In this document: piece after piece, positions 30,031-41,145 of the stretch | Position numbering within the stretch: position 1 is the first letter of the stretch | Layout of the letters: each line of letters starts with the position of its first letter | From: Trichomonas vaginalis G3 | Lineage: Eukaryota; Parabasalia; Trichomonadida; Trichomonadidae | NCBI RefSeq assembly: GCF_026262505.1 | Contig: NC_067203.1 | Span: forward strand, 22,487,411-22,551,410 | Reading direction: 5' to 3' | Length of the DNA stretch: 64,000 nt | The notes under the pieces: generated by a model | The model's database searches: none | What the model saw: the letters and a program-made list of their open reading frames with translations, nothing else | What the model was told of the DNA's origin: nothing | Made by a program: the position numbers and the translations under genes

Positions 30031-32432
30031 GGCGTCAAAAATTTTCTCACTGGGTTTTCGTCTATCAATCCCAGCTCATTATATACGCAACCAATCAAAA
30101 ATCTGATATGGGAGTCCAAGGCTAACTTTTTGTTGTCTACCTAATAAAAGAGGAAGCAGCATTAGTGAGAATAATCGCAAATATTCAATTTAAATTATCT
30201 TTTTATTCTTAATTTAAAGTGACAAAAAGAATAAAAAACCTATTCTAAGGCATGTTGTTATGTAAATGAGACTAGACATCATATTTTATGTTATGAAAAA
30301 AAAATATTTAGAATTTTAGAACAAAATAAATAGAAAAAATAGCATAACTTATGGATGTGCGTATATTAAATTTAATAAATTAAGAGAAATTATTTTTGGC
30401 GCCAAAATTATTCGTTAACTCTCAAATTTTTCTGAGTCAATAAGCCGCCAAAAAAGTGTCATTTCTTTATAGGAAAGGAAACCTATTTGACGAACAATCC
30501 GGACACTAGTGCCTCAGCGAATTTCCCCAAACCCACCAATCCCCTCCCTGCTGTTGTGCACCATCGATGGAAAGTAAGTCATCAATAGTCTCTTTTCCTG
30601 ATTTCAAGCTAACGTTAGATCATTCATGAAAGAAATCATTGCCTTTCATCAGAGACTTTCGTTATAACTGCGCTGCTCTCAAGTTCATCTTGAGAAATTT
30701 ACGTAATAACTGAATTCCCAAAGTTCTTTAGGTGATCCAAAACACTGTAGCTGCTTGAACTTTGGACGAGCCTCGCACCCCAGAGAATAGAAATCCCAAT
30801 CTTGCTCATGTTTAGTTGAATTAGTCTGCAGCAGTACAGCTCTGATACCACAAGATCGTGATGTATACAAAGTCACAACGCTATTTGATTCAACAACTAG
30901 CTAGTTTTGACATCAAATTGCAAAATTTGACTTCGTTATGAGCTCTTTGTAGCAAAAATACATTACACTTAAAGACTAGTTGCTAGACTGTAGTAGTTTG
31001 TTCGTATATATCTATTTTTCCCCAACGTATTGCATACTACATTTTGACAAGACTTGCAACCTTATAGTAACCTCGTTGGGAATTGTTCAAGCAAAGCGTA
31101 GGTAGTTAAGGTCGAGTAAGAGTTCTTCTTAAATCTTTCACTGAATGAGTAGGTGTTGGAAGAACTGTTCTCTAAAGCGATACAGTTGCGCTACATGTTC
31201 GTCAACTTGTCTAGAAATAAATATATTATTTGTTTTATACGTTTTTTCGTAATAAATCTATTTGTATTTGTTGTATTTGAGTATGAAGATAACAAAAACT
31301 ACGGCATAAGACGCAGTACACTGGGCTTCGTTGCCATTTTATTTACCATGTTAAGAATAAACTTAACAGACATGCTTTGTTTTCGACGAAGCCATCTAAA
31401 ATAACGTACATCTAAATAAAACTAAAAAACTGTAAAATTTCTTTATTTGATAGTATACTTCAAATTATGCACTATACCTTCTAGAATTCTATAACACTCT
31501 TTGCATATAATTTTTTTAAAAAAAAGTTATATCTCGACAAAAATATGATTTATCAATAGAGTATGTAAAATAAAACTCATTCGCAGTATTAAAAAATCGT
31601 AAATCTTTCCAAAAAAATTTGAATTACAAATTTTAAAACTTAAAACAACATTTTTTGAAGCGAAAAAACGAAATCTAATTTTTTTTGGAAAATTTAGAAT
31701 AAATAGAGCTCTTTAACTCGTCGAATACAAATTGTTTTCAAGTTTTTTTCGACCGGAAATTGAACTTTTAGAGTTTATACAATAAGATTCACATGAAAAA
31801 ATACGGGTTTAACAAAGAAATCACCAATATAAAGGTTTTTTAGTAGAACGGGATTGATAAAAACTATGGTATGATAAAAAGACGATAATTTTTTTGGCGG
31901 GATAATTGAAGAATATGAATGATTCGAATTACAGACATACTCTAGTCCGAAACTTACTATGGTTCGTGACTTATTTTTGACACAGAATAGCTGTAGACTA
32001 AGGCTTACTCTAGATCCAGACTTATTATACAATTAAATTTGCTTTTGGAATAAGACTTAATTTTAGTTACAAACTTCTCTTAATTTATTAAATTTAATAT
32101 ACGCACATCCATAAGTTATGCTATTTTTTCTATTTATTTTGTTCTAAAATTCTAAATATTTTTTTTTCATAACATAAAATATGATGTCTAGTCTCATTTA
32201 CATAACAACATGCCTTAGAATAGGTTTTTTATTCTTTTTGTCACTTTAAATTAAGAATAAAAAGATAATTTAAATTGAATATTTGCGATTATTCTCACTA
32301 ATGCTGCTTCCTCTTTTATTAGGTAGACAACAAAAAGTTAGCCTTGGACTCCCATATCAGATTTTTGATTGGTTGCGTATATAATGAGCTGGGATTGATA
32401 GACGAAAACCCAGTGAGAAAATTTTTGACGCC
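30031..32432. mobile_element. 2.4-kb Mutator-like element with 358-bp inverted ends
   Basis: Begins GGCGTCAAAAATTTTCTC. Left end 30031-30388 and right end 32075-32432 are inverted copies over 358 bp with no length difference. TTTAATAAC is duplicated on both sides (30022-30030 and 32433-32441), the 9-bp size typical of Mutator-like elements, which are common in trichomonads. The 1.69-kb interior has no transposase and only short open frames. The interior near 30490-30560 is unusually GC-rich and may be captured host DNA. Confidence 0.9.
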
Positions 32433-32441
32433 TTTAATAAC

Positions 32442-33048
32442 GATCAATATTAAAAATTTAACTTACGTATTCTAACTTAAGCAGAGTTTTTACTTTTATG
32501 TTTACTTCACTAACAATGCATACTTTTGTCGCATCTATTGAATTTTAAATTGTTCAAAATTTATTATCATTTGAGAATGTTTAAATTGATATTTTTGTCA
32601 ACTACGTAACAATTATATTTATTTTGTCGCGAATTTATGCGTTTTCACTATAAATATAAATAATGATAAAAATCAAAGTGTTTTAAAGATCCGATTACTG
32701 TTCAGATTATTTGATACAAAAAGATAATATGTGCTTTATATGAGAAAACGCAGTATTAATGTAATATACATTTTCTGATTCATAATTGGAATTCAATTGC
32801 ATTCTATTCGTCATTAAAGTAAAATATGCAGTTTAGACTGATGATAAACCCATTATTCAATTCTTGAAGCTATTTATTGAAAATTGGGTCAAAATGAACA
32901 TTGATCATATCAAACATGAAGCAAGTTTATGTATTACTTTTGCAGGATAATTTTTCGACAGATAGATGCCCATTTATTGTACTTTTAAGATCATGCCTTT
33001 TTGAAAAAAATTTAGAATGAAAAAATCTGAGGGGGAGAAAATTTTTGG
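32442..33048. other. AT-rich intergenic DNA upstream of ubiquitin-like gene
   Basis: 607 bp without open frames. The only feature near the downstream start is GAGGGGGAG at 33029-33037. No TCA initiator is obvious within 20 bases of the ATG. Confidence 0.5.
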
Positions 33049-33663
33049 ATGAGTGAGTCTCTCACTCTCTTCATCCATCATGGGAAGAACCAGGTGGATA
33101 AAGTGACTGTAGACTCAACAGATGCCGTCCAAAATCTTGATAAGCATTTAGAGACTCTTCCCAAAATGCGATTCGTTTTTTTTAATAATATGTTATTAGT
33201 CGGTTCATTTTCATATCAATTTTATAAAATACAGAATGGTGATCACTTATTTGTGGCGCCGGTTGGGTTATCACTTGGAGTTAAGTTAAAAAATACACTT
33301 TTGCATTATTTAATACCAATGCCGCCAGAAGAAAAAAAAGAAATCAAACCAAATCCAGAAAAACGAATTACATCATTCTTCAGAGAGACTGCTCGCGTCA
33401 AAGACCAACAACTTCAAAAAGTTGAAGGAACCGCAGCAACACATTCGCGCGCTCTAGGTTTATTCTCAAATATCATGCGACCTAAACCACCCCCTCCGCC
33501 TCCACCGCCGTTAATACCGCAAACACCTACCGTTATCCCTCCTAAACAAAGGGAACCTTCTTCTGATTCTTTGCCGCCACTTTGGATTAAACCCAAAGAG
33601 GAGGAAGATCTAATGGAAGAAGATTATATAGAGTCTGATGATATAGATCAGGAAAATGAATAA
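33049..33663 (+). CDS. Ubiquitin-like/proline-rich acidic protein
   Basis: 204 residues. Residues 1-75 have the alternating pattern of a beta-grasp ubiquitin-like domain (SLTLFIHHGKNQVDKVTV, a helix, then MRFVFFNNMLL and a final strand HLFVAPVG). Residues 140-180 are proline-rich (a run of eight Pro near 150) and the last 25 are acidic (EEDLMEEDYIESDD). Such proteins often act as adaptors that bind SH3/WW/EVH1-type partners. The ubiquitin-like fold is a judgement from pattern, not from a search. No C-terminal GlyGly, so it is not itself a conjugated modifier. Confidence 0.7.
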   Translation: MSESLTLFIHHGKNQVDKVTVDSTDAVQNLDKHLETLPKMRFVFFNNMLLVGSFSYQFYKIQNGDHLFVAPVGLSLGVKLKNTLLHYLIPMPPEEKKEIKPNPEKRITSFFRETARVKDQQLQKVEGTAATHSRALGLFSNIMRPKPPPPPPPPLIPQTPTVIPPKQREPSSDSLPPLWIKPKEEEDLMEEDYIESDDIDQENE

Positions 33664-34125
33664 ATTGTTTTGTATTTATACTATTATTAACTGATCAAAT
33701 ATTTGGAACTACTATCAAAACATAATACCATGCTAAATTTATAAGATTTGATCATATCGAAACTTAGAATGGTTCAATTAGATTTGTTAAATCTGATCCA
33801 AATTTTGGATTTGTGATTCATTTCTACATTAACATAAGTTCCATTAGGAAAGTTGTTCTCGTTATCATTAGTGTTATGGTTCAACTGAATAAATAGCTTA
33901 TGAAGAATGTCTGTTATGTTGAACAATCAAGTTAAAATATAGATATATTTGCTTTTTAATGTTTTTTGGAAGAACCTAATCCAAAAGATTCAATCAAACT
34001 CTATTTTATCTCCATCTTATAATTTGGAATTTGGAGTATTAAGGATTTAATTTCTAATAAATAATTTTTATTATACAAAAAAAGATATTGGTATGAATAA
34101 AATTAACAAATAAATAATAAAACAT
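33664..34125. other. Convergent intergenic DNA, nothing recognised
   Basis: 462 bp between two convergent genes; AT-rich, no open frame, only 3' flanks. Confidence 0.6.
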
Positions 34126-35604
34126 TTATAATTTTTGTCTTGTGAATGAAAAAGACTTTTCTTGGTTACGTCTTGCTCTTTCTAATGACTGTCTTAAGTC
34201 ATTCTTCTCATCTTCAAGTTTCTGACTGTTTCTGACTGCATCACCAAGGATCTTGGCTTCTTCTTGTGCAGCTTCATCCATAACTCTCTTGTGCTCATCA
34301 AGTTGATTGCCGAACAAGTTCTCTTTCTGTTGCAACAAGTAGAGTTCTTGGTCAACCTGTTGCTTGTCGACTTTGGCTGATTCTTCCTTTAAGTTCAACC
34401 ATCTTCCCCAATTTTCTCTTCTCATGTCGACAATCTGCTTTGTTTCATCCTCAACCTTCTTTATTTCATCTTGCCATTCTGTGATAGCGTTTTCTTCCTC
34501 TATCTTTCTTTCCTTCATTCTCTCTAATCTCTGTGCAATCTGTCTTTCTTCTGTTAAGTTCTCTCTCATTAATTGCTCCTTCTCGCGACGTCTGAATTCG
34601 TCCATTTGAATTTCTTCGATATCTCGAAGGAATTGGCGTTCAGCCATCCAAGACTGGCGCTGCATTTCAATGCGAGTTGACTCTTGTTCAATTTCTTTAA
34701 CAAGAGCTGCTTGTTGACGAGTTTGTTCAGCTTCACTTCTGATTCTCTGTAATTCTTTCTCACGCCACATCTGACTCTTCTCGACAATTGGAAGAATTGG
34801 ATAATATCCATGTGGTAATGGTGAGAAATTGTTTTGATTTGGAGAAGTAGCTGCTTCTTGTTCGAAAAACTTTCTTGCGCGATTGATGACAAATTTGTAA
34901 TTGAATTCATCAATAATACTTCCTGGTTTGAGTAATGCATATGATGCAATTAAATATTCGATGAAAACTGGCTTGAATGAAAGAATATTATCTAAAATCA
35001 TTTTAGCAACTTCTGTGGAAGCAACTTCGCCACAAAAGCTTCTGAGAGCTGGCCATGCACGTGCTAATGGTGCCTCACCACCATGCCTTCTTGCTATCTT
35101 ATCAATTCTTGATAAGATTGTAATTGGTGGGTTTGGAATGAAATGAAGCCATTCGCTGCACCAATTTGTAATAACTGTCATGATTACTTCGAAAGTTGCA
35201 AGCTTATCACGTCCGAAAATGACTAAAAACGGATAAACTAGAGCTGGAAGCCAGTCACATTCAGCAAGAGGAGGATGCCAGTAAACTAAAGCTGAAAGTA
35301 TACGCATTAATCTGTGTGAAACTGCAGAAAATCTAATTGGTAATGAATTAGGTAATAAACGTATTGTTGGATGAACTGGTTGAGAAGCTAATGTTGTATA
35401 TTGTTCGTCATTCATTGGAATACGAAGTATATAACGCCACATTAGAGGACGATGATTTTCAGGAAAAGAATATCTTTTCATAATTAGCTCTATTAATAGC
35501 TTTTTGTTAAATAATGATTTAGCCCCGATATCCTTGCCTATTTTAGCGACAATGTGACTATCGTCACCAACGACAGTTCCTATTGCCGATCCAGATCCAA
35601 TCAT
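34126..35604 (-). CDS. TBC1D31-like protein: TBC domain plus coiled coil
   Basis: 492 residues. Residues about 40-235 form a TBC-like fold close to that of TBC1D31 (WDR67): FPENHRPLMWRYIL, YPFLVIFGRDKLATFEVI, TNWCSEWLHFIPNPPI, then a helical end. Residues about 270-490 are a long Glu/Gln/Arg coiled coil. TBC1D31 is a centrosomal/ciliary protein whose TBC domain is thought to have lost Rab-GAP catalysis, and the arginine and glutamine fingers of active TBC domains are not evident here either. The N-terminal WD40 repeats of the animal protein are absent. TTCAAAG lies about 12 bases upstream of the ATG. Confidence 0.75.
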   Translation of the reverse strand: MIGSGSAIGTVVGDDSHIVAKIGKDIGAKSLFNKKLLIELIMKRYSFPENHRPLMWRYILRIPMNDEQYTTLASQPVHPTIRLLPNSLPIRFSAVSHRLMRILSALVYWHPPLAECDWLPALVYPFLVIFGRDKLATFEVIMTVITNWCSEWLHFIPNPPITILSRIDKIARRHGGEAPLARAWPALRSFCGEVASTEVAKMILDNILSFKPVFIEYLIASYALLKPGSIIDEFNYKFVINRARKFFEQEAATSPNQNNFSPLPHGYYPILPIVEKSQMWREKELQRIRSEAEQTRQQAALVKEIEQESTRIEMQRQSWMAERQFLRDIEEIQMDEFRRREKEQLMRENLTEERQIAQRLERMKERKIEEENAITEWQDEIKKVEDETKQIVDMRRENWGRWLNLKEESAKVDKQQVDQELYLLQQKENLFGNQLDEHKRVMDEAAQEEAKILGDAVRNSQKLEDEKNDLRQSLERARRNQEKSFSFTRQKL

Positions 35605-36146
35605 TTAAAAATTCTTTGAAGTTAAATTTTGATGAAAGATTCATGTTATATCAAATACTGTATTATTCAACCAGAATTAGTTTATCCGAGAAAAAAGACG
35701 TTTAGCAAAAAAATTGACATGGATTTAGGGTAAAATTTTGCTGAAGGAATGAGATTTAGACCTGATCTGTATGTAGAATTTAAATACCTCAAATGGGTTG
35801 TCAATGTGTGAGCCCAAGCTTTGTTATTCTGCTTGAAATTCAATTTCATTTTTGAGATGATGATCATTTAGGATAGAGTTCCAGGAATTTGTGAGTAAAA
35901 CCCCACATAATATTCAAGGACTTTTAAATATCTTTGGAATTAACTCCTTAAATGTCAAAATAGAAATATTAAAAATCAACTTAAATGCTTACAGAACACC
36001 ATAAAGCTTTGCAAACTTTGATGTATAACGATGGTGAGTGTTTTTAATAGATCTTTTAAGTTCAAAAAATAAAATCGTAAAATAATTCAAGAAAAACATA
36101 ACAATTTAATACAAACACGAATTCATAGTAAAATAAATTATAAAAC
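35605..36146. other. AT-rich intergenic DNA
   Basis: 542 bp between two minus-strand genes. A 61-codon open frame at 35682-35867 has no features of a gene. Nothing else recognised. Confidence 0.55.
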
Positions 36147-37181
36147 TTAAGTCAATGGTCCATCATCAACGTCATCGTCATTATCTGCGGATTCTTCTTC
36201 AGCAATCAAGGGGAATTGAGCTACAGCAGCCTGATCCTTTGTTTCAACGTAATCTACGGACTTTCCTAATGAAACAGAGATAACATTAAGCATAATTCCG
36301 AAAGATAACAAAATGATAGAGAAAAATGTCATGTGGGTGAATTTTGGCTGGCGGATGAACGACATAATTGGCTTTCCAATAGAAACAAGGGCACAGCCAG
36401 CGATGCATCCGTATCTTTTTGTGATATTGAACAAGATATAGAAGCCAAAATGTCCCGATAAGGTAAAGAGTGCGACGTACGGTATGCATTCTGGGTATTT
36501 GTGAATAATGCTGAGACCGTTCAGGAAGTCGCCGTTAAAAATATTGAAAATAATCATATAAATGTTGCTAAGACCGAATACCAAGCAAAGCGTGGGGTAA
36601 ATTCCTGCATCATCTTCCATGAGGACCTTTTCCTCAAGATTTGAAGCAAAAGAGTCAATGCATATCGAAAACATTGTCGCAATGATGCCTCTCATATCGA
36701 AATGTGCTACTTCTGAGAACTCGTCAATAGCAAAAGCAACGAGAGCGCATACCATGCAGCAGATGCCAAGAACTACAAGAATTGAATGGGATTTTTGGAA
36801 AATGAAAATGTTGGAAATCATGATGGGAATCAAACGCGGAGATCTGAAAAGTATTTGTGTTGACTCAGTGAGCTTGAATGAAGAGTAATTAGTGAGGATC
36901 ATCGCAACAGTGACGAGAATGGAAATGAAAATTACGTTGTAGTAGCGAGAAAGCTCGAATTGCTTTTTCGATATACGATATACTACGTAAATTGAGCTGA
37001 AAAGAAATGAAGAAAGTTGTAAAAATGTTAAGAAATTTGGGTTTGACAATTTATATTCGAGAATAAGCTGGTAACGAGCCAGCGATTGGATGGAAAATGA
37101 AATCATCATTCCAATGAACCCAAATATTATGAAAAACCAACTGAGTTTCGGAGCCCTATTGCTAACAAGGTCTGACCTCAT
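36147..37181 (-). CDS. SLC35B-type nucleotide-sugar/PAPS transporter (UAA family)
   Basis: 344 residues with about ten membrane segments across residues 12-330. The central LTNYSSFKLTESTQILFRSPRLIPIM segment and the later GHFGFYILFNITKRYGCIAG correspond to the conserved regions of UAA transporters (SLC35B), which exchange nucleotide-sugars or PAPS for nucleoside monophosphates across Golgi or ER membranes. The start at 37181 (MRSDLVSN) is preferred over 37220 because TTTCAATACAG, an initiator-like motif, lies between the two. The acidic tail (EEESADNDDDVDDG) is cytosolic. The substrate cannot be read from the sequence. Confidence 0.8.
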   Translation of the reverse strand: MRSDLVSNRAPKLSWFFIIFGFIGMMISFSIQSLARYQLILEYKLSNPNFLTFLQLSSFLFSSIYVVYRISKKQFELSRYYNVIFISILVTVAMILTNYSSFKLTESTQILFRSPRLIPIMISNIFIFQKSHSILVVLGICCMVCALVAFAIDEFSEVAHFDMRGIIATMFSICIDSFASNLEEKVLMEDDAGIYPTLCLVFGLSNIYMIIFNIFNGDFLNGLSIIHKYPECIPYVALFTLSGHFGFYILFNITKRYGCIAGCALVSIGKPIMSFIRQPKFTHMTFFSIILLSFGIMLNVISVSLGKSVDYVETKDQAAVAQFPLIAEEESADNDDDVDDGPLT

Positions 37182-37800
37182 CCGTTTCTGTATTGAAAGA
37201 TATATTTTACACTCATTCAAAAATCAAAAAAATTGAAAGGTTATTTCTGAAATAACGGCAATTCAAATTTGATTTTCACACTGTAATAGTAAACGAAGTG
37301 GAGTAATATTAACCCATAAATCAAATTGTCACTTTTATTGATTCATTATTTTCTCCAACAATCTCGCAGAATTTTATTATACATTACATATAGATGTATC
37401 TAAATAAGTATTCAAAACTTTGTTACAAATAAATATTCAATGGCTTCGAAAATTCTGAAATAAATATTAACTATATCATTGCATTAATATAAATTTCACA
37501 TTTTTATTCAAAATCGATAGAAAAATAACTGCTGTAGTTGCAAATTGATTCATAGATTAACGCATCCTTTGTCTCGATGTCTAATTGTTTTTATCTTTAT
37601 TGCTAGATTCTCTCTGAGTTTGATCGAAAATATCGAACATAATGGCGAATAATATCGGGATTGAAGTGAAATAACACCGGAAATCAATTGGCTTTGCAAC
37701 ACCTTTTAAATTCTGAGCATGTTCATTGGAATAAACTTCAAATGAAAAGATGAAAAATATTTTATTCTGAATAAATAAACAAACAAACGAGATAATCGGA
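37182..37800. other. Intergenic region upstream of the SLC35B-type gene
   Basis: 619 bp. TTGTCACTTTTATTG at 37326-37340 contains the recurring TGTCACTTTT (37327-37336). An 83-codon minus-strand frame at 37581-37832 overlaps the importin 3' end and is not supported as a gene. Confidence 0.5.
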
Positions 37801-40800
37801 TTAGAAATGATCATGAAGAACTTTAGCTTCATCTTCTGATATCAATCCTATCAAACCTGAATTTTCTTCGACTAGTGACTTGAAAATTTCGAATTCATTG
37901 ATTGATTCCATTGGAAGATGGTAAGGACAAATGATTCTATCACTGACAATATAATCATCATCGTCAGATTCATCCTTTGTCTCTTCCTCTTCATCGGAAT
38001 CTGAATCATCGTCACTGTCGTCATCAGAATCAGAGTCGGAATCACTTGAATCGGAATCATCTGAGTCATCTGAATCAGAGTCACTGTCGTCAGAATCGGA
38101 ATCATCGGAGTCATCCGATGAATCTGAATCATCATCGTTTTCTTCATTATCGACATTTTCTTCATCTTCGTCATCAGAATTATCACGTTCTTTGAGTTTC
38201 AAGAGTCTGTTAACCATGTAACAAGCTGCCTGGAAAGCAGGAGTAACACCGAGCTTTAATAAATTCAAAAGAAGGATTATTCCTGCTTTGCTTTCTTTGT
38301 ATGTTGTCAAAACATGATGAGGAATTACATTCAAGAAGAAGTTCAAAATTGTTTCGTTTTGAGCTATTCCTTGCAATACTTCAATGTTGTATTGACTTGA
38401 AGCTGAAAGCAAATAAACGAGTGCAACAATAATTCTCATGTTGCAATTGCTTCTTGGCTTCTTCTTCTGTTGGAACTTTGTCACAAATTTTTCTAATTGA
38501 GCATAAGCAACTTGAATAAATGAGTCAACAATTCCATATCCTTGTGTTACAACAGCCATCAAATATAAAATATATGGTAATGGATCGCATGTGAATCCTC
38601 CATCTTTCTTATGTTGTATGAACAAGTTATAAAGAAGCATTGCTGACTCTGTTGCAGCAGTAGAAAATGCCTGGTCAGCAGCGAATTCGTTTTGATCAGC
38701 AATCAAAGGATAAAGATACCAAACAAATCTTGGTGTTGCTGTTTTGAGTAAAATTTGAGAGAAATCATCATGAGCAATCATGGCATTATAAACATTAATA
38801 AATCCTTCATAGAAAACTCTATCATGGTTCTTAATATTTAATGAGAAGAATGATAGAATTAATATGAAATCTTCATGAGGAAATGTTGGATTTGCCGAAG
38901 CAACTAATTCGACAATTGTTGGATAAATCAACTCAAGAAGAGATGTCATAATCTCTGTATTGTCTTGTATATAATCCATGATGTCAACAAGAGTGCTAAC
39001 AATGTAATCTGCTGTTGTATTAACGCATGATTGGTCTTCGTTTCCAATTGTTTCAACTAAAAATGGTGTCAAAGTTTGAACAACATCAGAAATGCATGGA
39101 ACAACAGATTGAGGGTTCTTTTCGACCAAAAGGGAGAAGAACTTGAATAAACCACGAGCAGGAAGTTCCATTGCTGCATTGATAACAAGTTCAACAAATG
39201 GAGTTATGTCGAATTCGAAAGATCCCGAAATTCTCTTATAACAAGTATTAAATAGTTTGGAACTGAACAAAACAACAAGTGGATTTGATTGAGCTACTTC
39301 AGTTTGCATAACTTCTAATGCAACAGCACAGCCATGTTCTGGATCAACATGTCTTACAACTTTTGCATAAACATGGAGAGCTGTAAGAACCAAATAAAGT
39401 GGAGAATTTGGATGAGCAATAACTGCTTCACAAATTTCAGCAACTTCTGGTGGTAGAACATTAGGGACTTCAAATTCTCCGATAGTTTTATGATGCTTCT
39501 CGGCTTTGAGTTGATCTTTTTGGTATTTTTCGAACTCTTTTTGCTTGAAACAATAATCTAAAGCTCCAATTAAGAACAATTTAGCATCAATGACTTCAGG
39601 ATTATCATTTTCAATATCAGGAGAAATGTATTGAATAATAACATTACCCTCAATGTTGTGTTTTGTTAATAATGTGTTAATAATTTCAAAAGTTACGTTT
39701 CTAGGAATGGATTTCTTGATGAGGTTGTAATCCATTTCCTGAGCAATGAATAATTGTGGGTTGGATTCGAGCTCTTTAAGTAAATCTGGGGTAATTTGAG
39801 AGGCAGAAATAATCAAATTAAACAAACTCTCATTAATTAATGATGTATCGATAGAAAAGAATATCAACTGATATATTGTATAAATAATTCTTCCGAGAAC
39901 AGCAGGATTATGTGGATTTGGAAGAATTGTTTGAATTGTTTGTGAAATAATCGGAGAAAGTGCTTCTCTGAAGTGAGCAGCGAATTCAACTCTTCTAGGA
40001 TCTTTTGATATCGCTTTCTTTTTCTTCTGCTTGCCAATTAATGTTGAGTGGCAAGTATTTAATAATTTTAAGATTGAAACTTTCAATGTAACAAATTCAT
40101 TAGATGAATCAGACATTGTTAGCAATGAGCAAACTTTTGGAATGATATTATCGAAAATTCCACTCTCGGGGATTAAATATGAAAAACTTAGTGAATATCT
40201 CAGAGATTTGATAATGATATCAAGTAAAATTGCATAGTTGCAATTGTTGTAAGCGTTTTCAATTGATGTATCAAAGTAAGCATAAATCCTTTGGAATAAT
40301 TGTATTGAAATCTCATCAATTACTGATTCATATGAATCAATTCTTTCGGAGCATGACTTGAACCAAAAGTTGACAATGGTCATTAGGTAAGCAACTTCTG
40401 TCAATTCTGAATGTTGGTCGAACAAAGTGATGCAATATTCAACCCACCATGTATAAGAATAATAGCGAGGAGCGATTTCTTCAAAGATGTATGTTATGTA
40501 ATTACGGATTTCGTTGGGTAAAACAAAGAGCAATTGGAAAGCGTTTTCAATTATAACTTTTTTAGCTTCGTCTGGCCAAAAATCATTCTCATACCATTTG
40601 AGTCTGATTGAATTTTTGATTTGGATCAATATTTGCTTGGCAATAAAGAGGTTTTTGCATACATCAGATGTTAATGATTGAATAAGAGCGAAAATGAAAT
40701 TTGGATTTTGGTGGAGCTCGTCAATTTCGCTCATTAAACTATCGAGAGCATTCTGATCTTGTGATTGAAGAACTAGGAAAGCAGATGGATTAAAATCCAT
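37801..40800 (-). CDS. Karyopherin-beta, importin-7/8-like
   Basis: 999 residues, all-helical HEAT-type. The N-terminus has the importin-N pattern (residues about 25-110, with AKQILIQIKNSIRLKWYEND), which binds Ran-GTP. The body is HEAT repeats. Residues about 873-960 are a very acidic Asp/Ser stretch, as in importin-7/8 and yeast Nmd5/Sxm1, where an acidic loop helps cargo or Ran binding. It would carry basic proteins such as ribosomal proteins or histones into the nucleus. CACTCAATTTT lies about 45 bases upstream. Length (about 1,000) fits the family. Confidence 0.82.
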   Translation of the reverse strand: MDFNPSAFLVLQSQDQNALDSLMSEIDELHQNPNFIFALIQSLTSDVCKNLFIAKQILIQIKNSIRLKWYENDFWPDEAKKVIIENAFQLLFVLPNEIRNYITYIFEEIAPRYYSYTWWVEYCITLFDQHSELTEVAYLMTIVNFWFKSCSERIDSYESVIDEISIQLFQRIYAYFDTSIENAYNNCNYAILLDIIIKSLRYSLSFSYLIPESGIFDNIIPKVCSLLTMSDSSNEFVTLKVSILKLLNTCHSTLIGKQKKKKAISKDPRRVEFAAHFREALSPIISQTIQTILPNPHNPAVLGRIIYTIYQLIFFSIDTSLINESLFNLIISASQITPDLLKELESNPQLFIAQEMDYNLIKKSIPRNVTFEIINTLLTKHNIEGNVIIQYISPDIENDNPEVIDAKLFLIGALDYCFKQKEFEKYQKDQLKAEKHHKTIGEFEVPNVLPPEVAEICEAVIAHPNSPLYLVLTALHVYAKVVRHVDPEHGCAVALEVMQTEVAQSNPLVVLFSSKLFNTCYKRISGSFEFDITPFVELVINAAMELPARGLFKFFSLLVEKNPQSVVPCISDVVQTLTPFLVETIGNEDQSCVNTTADYIVSTLVDIMDYIQDNTEIMTSLLELIYPTIVELVASANPTFPHEDFILILSFFSLNIKNHDRVFYEGFINVYNAMIAHDDFSQILLKTATPRFVWYLYPLIADQNEFAADQAFSTAATESAMLLYNLFIQHKKDGGFTCDPLPYILYLMAVVTQGYGIVDSFIQVAYAQLEKFVTKFQQKKKPRSNCNMRIIVALVYLLSASSQYNIEVLQGIAQNETILNFFLNVIPHHVLTTYKESKAGIILLLNLLKLGVTPAFQAACYMVNRLLKLKERDNSDDEDEENVDNEENDDDSDSSDDSDDSDSDDSDSDSDDSDDSDSSDSDSDSDDDSDDDSDSDEEEETKDESDDDDYIVSDRIICPYHLPMESINEFEIFKSLVEENSGLIGLISEDEAKVLHDHF

Positions 40801-41145
40801 ATTTCAATACTTTGCGCGGCAAAACTTTACGTTAAAATTGAGTGAAATTGAGAGCTTTCCCGGGAATATCAAAACTTCAATTTCATATTGTCATTTTGTG
40901 ATATTGATCTTTTCTAATCGAAGATAGCTAAATTTTGATCAAATTTTATGTGAATATGCTATGAGAAACATGAAATAATTCAAAATCTTAATTTTTTACT
41001 GAGAAAACAGTTCCAGCTATAGCTTAAGCTTGTGTTGTGCCAATAAAAAGATATTTCTATTCGAAATTGGTGTTTTTACAAAAAAAATTATACGTTTATC
41101 AATATAAATAAATCAAAAAAAGAAATCAATTTAAAAATAAAGCAA
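40801..41145. other. Intergenic DNA between importin and EFHB-like genes
   Basis: 345 bp, AT-rich. It contains TTGCGCGGCAAAAC near 40813, TCAATTTTAACG on the minus strand as a possible initiator of the importin gene, and TATTGTCATTTTG near 40893. No open frame. Confidence 0.5.

Noticed and set aside
31153-31404. 83-codon frame in the interior of the Mutator-like element
   Set aside because: No transposase motifs (no DDE pattern, no SWIM or zinc finger); hydrophobic by AT bias.
37581-37832. 83-codon minus-strand frame after the importin gene
   Set aside because: Overlaps the importin 3' end, has no recognisable domain, and its best-looking part has no good start context.
40031-40237. Plus-strand frame within the importin gene
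   Set aside because: Antisense shadow of the 999-codon importin frame.
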